Below, piece after piece: positions 35,475 to 38,948 of a stretch of 38,948 bases of DNA (the first letter of the stretch is position 1; every line of letters starts with the position of its first letter). Source of the stretch: Candidatus Poribacteria bacterium (GTDB lineage: Bacteria > Poribacteria > WGA-4E > UBA9662); NCBI GenBank assembly GCA_012963885.1, contig DTUY01000304.1:77070-116017 (forward strand), in the 5' to 3' direction. The translations under genes and the position numbers were made by a program. A model generated the notes under the pieces. The model saw only the letters and a list, made by a program, of their open reading frames with translations. It was not told the DNA's origin and searched no databases.

Positions 35475-36233
35475 ATGCTAATCTACAATCCGAATGGACA
35501 CTACTACTTTCTAAAAGGGATTGATCCCTATTCTTGTGGTGTTGTGGCGGAACTAGGTTATGAGATTGTTCATGTTACCTTGACTCACCTGATTCCGTGG
35601 CATAAAGGTTTTTCGCAAATCGAAGCCTATCTCAAACTGATCGGACACAATCGAAACGCGCTATGTGCGATGCAACTTCGTTGTCCAGAACCATTCACTA
35701 TGGACGAATTCGTTGCCTTTAATCAGGAATATTGTAGCGTCCTTCAGGAGTGGGACCTCTACATTGATGGTTTCAATCCGATTGCGCGTACAAATGTTGC
35801 ACCAGTGATAGATCCACCGCGAGAATCAATGCTATACGCATTTTCATATCTTCAGCCAGTGAATCAGTTAGACCAACCAACTTTTGTCGTTGCTGGAGCG
35901 GGGGAATTAATAGATGGTATTCTGAAACCCGAAGGAATTGTACGTCGGAATGAAACAAGTATGGAAGCGATGCGCGAAAAAGTAATCTATGTGGTACGGG
36001 TAATGGGGGATCGTCTAACAAAACTAGGTGGTAGATGGGAAATAGTCAACCGGATTAATATCTACACCAATCATAGCATTAGCCATCTGGCAGAGGATCT
36101 TGTGTTGCCCTGTGTTAATCAATTGCATGGGTTGCACTGGTACCAATCTCGGCCTCCTGTGATTGATATCGAATATGAAATGGATCTTCGTGGGATTAAT
36201 CAAGAACGGTACCTTGATTTACGTAGTCTGTAA
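35475..36233 (+). CDS. RidA-like (YjgF/YER057c) protein, possibly CnbZ-type deaminase family
   Basis: The 252-residue protein has two parts. The second (about 105-205) fits a RidA fold: ARTNVAPVI, the strand FVVAGAGELIDG in place of the SGQ strand, a long helix TSMEAMREKVIYVVRVMGDRL and the strand WEIVNRINIYTNHS. The first part (1-95: YYFLKGIDPYSCGVVAELGY, PWHKGFSQIEAYL, CAMQLRCPEPF) looks like a second, diverged RidA-type half, which is the arrangement I recall for 2-amino-5-chloromuconate deaminase (CnbZ)-like proteins. RidA proteins hydrolyse enamines/imines or bind small ligands. The actual substrate here is unknown. No strong ribosome binding site is seen, and the gene is convergent with the next one (6-base gap). 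Confidence 0.62.
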   Translation: MLIYNPNGHYYFLKGIDPYSCGVVAELGYEIVHVTLTHLIPWHKGFSQIEAYLKLIGHNRNALCAMQLRCPEPFTMDEFVAFNQEYCSVLQEWDLYIDGFNPIARTNVAPVIDPPRESMLYAFSYLQPVNQLDQPTFVVAGAGELIDGILKPEGIVRRNETSMEAMREKVIYVVRVMGDRLTKLGGRWEIVNRINIYTNHSISHLAEDLVLPCVNQLHGLHWYQSRPPVIDIEYEMDLRGINQERYLDLRSL

Positions 36234-36239
36234 CTAGAG

Positions 36240-36545
36240 TTAGCCATTCCAATCGATTTGGTCTAGTGTTTTGACATACTTAAAGATGAAAAGGCGATCC
36301 TCGTTTATTGGAGGGTGCAAGTTTCGGTTTGACACTTTCAGATTATCTTTATGAGCTAGACCAGGAGCTGCTACGAATGACTCGGAAACCTGAATTTCTT
36401 CAAAGTTGAAGATTATCCTCTTTACTTGCCTGCCTGAAAACGAATTCTTATTAAGATCCGTAATGTAGAATTCCTCATTATACTCATCCAAATACCATTT
36501 GGGAACGTTTCTTGGTCTGATTGATAATTGTGCTTGACAATTCAT
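36240..36545 (-). CDS. Small hypothetical protein
   Basis: A 101-codon frame from the only available ATG at 36545. The product (MNCQAQLSIRPRNVPKWYLD...) is hydrophilic, with no signal or membrane segment, and I recognise no family. Composition (aromatic and charged residues evenly spread) looks like a real protein, but the ribosome binding site is poor (CAGG next to the ATG). It is convergent with the RidA-like gene. Confidence 0.45.
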   Translation of the reverse strand: MNCQAQLSIRPRNVPKWYLDEYNEEFYITDLNKNSFSGRQVKRIIFNFEEIQVSESFVAAPGLAHKDNLKVSNRNLHPPINEDRLFIFKYVKTLDQIDWNG

Positions 36546-36685
36546 CCTGAATGGTGTTGTTTTCTATTTCAGTTTATTGGTTCGATCGCTTAATTTCCCA
36601 ATCTGTTTTTGCTGAACATTAATAGGTTTCATCAGATCATTTAATGGTTGTTTTTCTTTAATAATTGTCAGTCCAGTTACCGCGA

Positions 36686-36714
36686 TTGACAAAAAATGCC
36701 AGTTGTATCAAAAT
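36686..36714 (+). promoter_or_regulatory. Sigma70-like promoter upstream of the isomerase gene
   Basis: TTGACA (36686-36691), a 17-base spacer and CAAAAT (36709-36714). This implies a leader of about 180 bases before the ATG at 36902, in which no known riboswitch could be recognised. Confidence 0.4.
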
Positions 36715-36901
36715 GTGGTTTATGTGTTAGATCGAGTGGCAGACACTTAGTGATATATAGAATTGATGTCGGATTGCTTCAGTGTTTATTAGAGCTTGTT
36801 TCTCAGATATACTTGAATTGTCGGTACTTGGAATTAGATGTTTGTGCTGAAATTTTGACTCAGTTCGGTTTTTGAAGGATTCTGAACCGGAGGTAACATT
36901 C

Positions 36902-37699
36902 ATGGAAGTTGCGTGTTCAACGATTGGCTTTACCCGTAAACCGTTGCCGAATGCATTGCAAGATATCGCTGATTTAGGATTTCGGTATGTGGATCTGCTT
37001 ATGATGGAAAATTGGGCCCATATCAATCCATCTCAGGTTGTGGGAAACCCAGAGGAGCATGCCGATTATGTTCAGCGTTTACTAGAGCAGAACAATTTAA
37101 CGGCAACCGCAATCAATGGGAACGTCAGTCAAGCAATGAATTCGACGTCTTGCGCAGATATTGAGAGTAATCTTAGACAGGCGGAAGGGTTAATTCGTTT
37201 CGCTAGTGCCCTCTCAATCCCGGTCGTTGTCTTTCAACCTGGTTCCCTTTCCTCGATCGAGGCGTTTGGAAAGGAGATTTCTGCCTCTATTGAAACCTTG
37301 TCTGAAATTACATCCATTGCTGATAGGTACGATATTGGGATAGCTATAGAAGCCCACATTAATTCGCTAGCGGAACGATACGAAGATGCGCTCTTTTTTA
37401 TCGAAAGTGTCCCCAAACTTCAAATCGCTTATGATCCCAGTCACTTTGTTATGGGAGAATATGACCTTCTTGAGAGCGAGAGTTTATTACCCCACACGGC
37501 GCATGTGCATCTTCGTGACGCGGTTGCAGGAAATTTTCAAGTTCCGATGGGAGAAGGGATCTTGGATTTTGAATGGATCATTTCCGCTCTTAAACGAAAC
37601 AACTATACAGGGACAGTTGCTATTGAGTATATTGATCATCGTGGCTGGGATATTGTGCCTGATATTCTGGCTCTGAAACAGATGCTTGAAGGATATTAG
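36902..37699 (+). CDS. Sugar phosphate isomerase/epimerase (xylose isomerase-like TIM barrel)
   Basis: The 265-residue TIM-barrel protein has the metal ligands expected of the family at strand ends: IAIEAH (Glu150), IAYDPSHF (Asp178), HVHLRDA (His203) and IEYID (Glu242), plus GEGILDF. Members isomerise or epimerise sugars, keto-acids or inositols with a divalent metal; the substrate is unknown. The start is ATG 36902 with GGAGGT seven bases upstream; an in-frame TTG at 36872 would remove this logic. It leads a set with a small unknown gene and a PhyH gene. Confidence 0.9.
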   Translation: MEVACSTIGFTRKPLPNALQDIADLGFRYVDLLMMENWAHINPSQVVGNPEEHADYVQRLLEQNNLTATAINGNVSQAMNSTSCADIESNLRQAEGLIRFASALSIPVVVFQPGSLSSIEAFGKEISASIETLSEITSIADRYDIGIAIEAHINSLAERYEDALFFIESVPKLQIAYDPSHFVMGEYDLLESESLLPHTAHVHLRDAVAGNFQVPMGEGILDFEWIISALKRNNYTGTVAIEYIDHRGWDIVPDILALKQMLEGY

Positions 37700-37776
37700 G
37701 TTTCCTTTCGGTTTGTCAACTCATCTAAATTTCTGAAATGCGTATTAGAGGGAGATGCAATGTGGAGGGAGAGGGA

Positions 37777-38148
37777 GTGACCAAAGTAGATGAAGAAATC
37801 ATAACAGCGCTGGTAACCGAACTACAGCAAGGTATGCTGACAGAGGATCAGTTGCGTCAGGGGATCGAAGATTTAACAGCTCGAAGTAAAGCGAAAAAGC
37901 AGGATGTTCTTTATCTACAAGCCCATAATACTTCACCCGGTTCACGGGTGATTGGCATGATGTTAATTGAGGATGGCGTGCTAAAGGAGGGACCGGCTAA
38001 TTCGGAGGATTGGCCTTATCAAACGGTATTGGATGCTGTCGGGGATGGCTGGCGAATTATTTCCTTTCCTAATATGGCGTTGTTGACTGTAGACGACAGG
38101 GAATTTCACGGTTTGGGTTTTGAATTCATTTTGGAACGTTGGAGATAA
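37777..38148 (+). CDS. Small conserved-looking hypothetical protein
   Basis: Residues begin TKVDEEIITALVTELQQGML from a GTG at 37777 with GGAGGG six bases upstream (GTG 37762 and ATG 37738 are in-frame alternatives, 136 residues at most). The N-terminal half is helical. The C-terminal half is a compact strand-rich block ending GWRIISFPNMALLTVDDREF then HGLGFEFILERWR. There is no signal peptide and I do not recognise a family. It ends 3 bases before the PhyH GTG, so it is very likely cotranslated with that dioxygenase and may serve it. Confidence 0.7.
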   Translation: MTKVDEEIITALVTELQQGMLTEDQLRQGIEDLTARSKAKKQDVLYLQAHNTSPGSRVIGMMLIEDGVLKEGPANSEDWPYQTVLDAVGDGWRIISFPNMALLTVDDREFHGLGFEFILERWR

Positions 38149-38151
38149 ATT

Positions 38152-38948
38152 GTGGAACCTTTTGAGCAAAAAGCATATGATTTTCAACCGACTATGACTG
38201 ATACTCAGGTACTGGAATTTTGCAAAAACGGCTATTGGATGTTCGAGGGGATAGTACCTGATGAGATCAATAATAGGACAATGGAGTATTGTGACCAATA
38301 TACCAGTATAGAACCGAGCGGGATTTTAAAACAGGACTGGTTTGTTGAAAATGTAATTGCCAACCCAATCGTTGCGGGAGCAGTAAGATCTCTGCTAGGA
38401 GTGGATTTTCATTTGCCTATCTTGATGAGCAATCATCGTGTAACTTGTCCAATTCAAAGTATCGGTGGCTGGCACGTTGATGGTAATTATCGTTATACAC
38501 CTGAGCTTAACTTCCTGCAGGTATTTTATTATCCTCAGGATACGTCGATAGAACTGGGGCCTACACAGATATTACCTGGTTCGCATCTGATACAGAACAA
38601 GGCTAAATTTATGGCACATTTGGGAAATATCCGAAATGCGATTTCGACGGCAGCGCCTGCTGGTTCCATTTTCCTGACCATCTACCACATTTGGCACCGT
38701 CGTGGCACTTCAACCCAAGCAGGCATTCGCAACCTCCTCAAGTATTTTTATTGGCGCACAACATTACCTCAACGAGATTGGGTCATTGAGCCGGAATTTG
38801 ATTTTGCTACCGCATCATATACTGGACCTGCAGGAAGTTATGTCGAGCAGTTTCGCGATGCTGTCAAAGTGGCAGAAATGTTTTTATGGCTCTGTGGTCG
38901 ACACGAATCGTTCCAGAATTTGGGTGGACAAAGTTGGCCTTTGCCAGC
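38152..38948 (+). CDS. PhyH family dioxygenase (C-terminus beyond window)
   Basis: The frame is open from GTG 38152 (GGAG seven bases upstream) to the window end, 265 codons. The Fe(II)/2-oxoglutarate dioxygenase core is visible: SIGGWHVDGNY with His108 and Asp110, PTQILPGSHLIQNKA, and IYHIWHRRGTSTQAGIRN with distal His182 and Arg193. The N-terminal EFCKNGYWMFEGIVPDE is the usual PhyH entry. The length already matches most members and only a few residues are probably missing. The substrate is unknown. It follows the small unknown gene by 3 bases and the sugar isomerase, suggesting one small-molecule pathway. Confidence 0.92.
   Translation, partial: MEPFEQKAYDFQPTMTDTQVLEFCKNGYWMFEGIVPDEINNRTMEYCDQYTSIEPSGILKQDWFVENVIANPIVAGAVRSLLGVDFHLPILMSNHRVTCPIQSIGGWHVDGNYRYTPELNFLQVFYYPQDTSIELGPTQILPGSHLIQNKAKFMAHLGNIRNAISTAAPAGSIFLTIYHIWHRRGTSTQAGIRNLLKYFYWRTTLPQRDWVIEPEFDFATASYTGPAGSYVEQFRDAVKVAEMFLWLCGRHESFQNLGGQSWPLP

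Noticed and set aside
1-38948. CRISPR array, IS element, phage or toxin-antitoxin module
   Set aside because: No regularly spaced repeats, transposase, terminal inverted repeats, phage structural genes or paired small toxin and antitoxin genes were seen.

Overview
The window is about 39 kb of AT-leaning bacterial DNA that is densely coding and mostly chromosomal housekeeping in character. Three phytanoyl-CoA dioxygenase (PhyH) type genes, two Gfo/Idh/MocA oxidoreductases, a DUF1080 protein, a large HEAT-repeat lipoprotein, a sugar-phosphate isomerase/epimerase and a fused GlyQS glycyl-tRNA synthetase occur together. This mix resembles Candidatus Poribacteria or a related marine/sponge-associated lineage. 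That placement is inference from gene content, because no rRNA is present. ATG, GTG and TTG all appear to be used as starts.

Layout. 1-1514 (minus): a secreted TIG-domain protein cut by the window edge, preceded by an endonuclease/exonuclease/phosphatase protein. 1810-8355 (plus): a tetrapyrrole operon behind a strong sigma70-like promoter, hemL - long-chain polyprenyl synthase - siroheme-synthase-like protein with an internal duplication - hemA - hemC - PhyH. The last gene overlaps the hemC stop. 8350-11275 (minus): an M48-like protein lacking the HExxH catalytic residues, a Gfo/Idh/MocA oxidoreductase and a DUF815 ATPase. 11301-13779: a J-domain protein and an M32 carboxypeptidase, convergent, with the M32 promoter back-to-back with the next operon's promoter. 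13774-17234 (plus): nadC, an orphan ABC ATPase and a methylmalonate-semialdehyde dehydrogenase-like gene, then an M20 deacylase.

18.6-23.3 kb is the loosest part. It has two long gene-poor stretches with protein-like fragments, a DUF1080 gene, and a PhyH gene interrupted by one in-frame TAG upstream of an intact oxidoreductase. 23.2-24.6 kb: hsp20 (with terminator and an inverted repeat upstream) and a histidine phosphatase. 25.1-27.2 kb (minus): an extended sodium:solute symporter. 27.4-35.2 kb (plus): tRNA-Pro(CGG) with a long hairpin, recO, fused glyQS and the HEAT lipoprotein. 35.3-38.9 kb: a 26-codon small ORF with a strong ribosome binding site, a RidA-like protein, a small convergent unknown, then sugar isomerase - small unknown - PhyH (cut by the window end).

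No phage, IS element, CRISPR array or obvious defence system was seen. The most unusual items are the duplicated siroheme-synthase-like enzyme, the catalytically dead M48 protein in an operon, the PhyH coupled to heme synthesis, the single-nonsense PhyH pseudogene, and the inverted repeat between hsp20 and the phosphatase gene.
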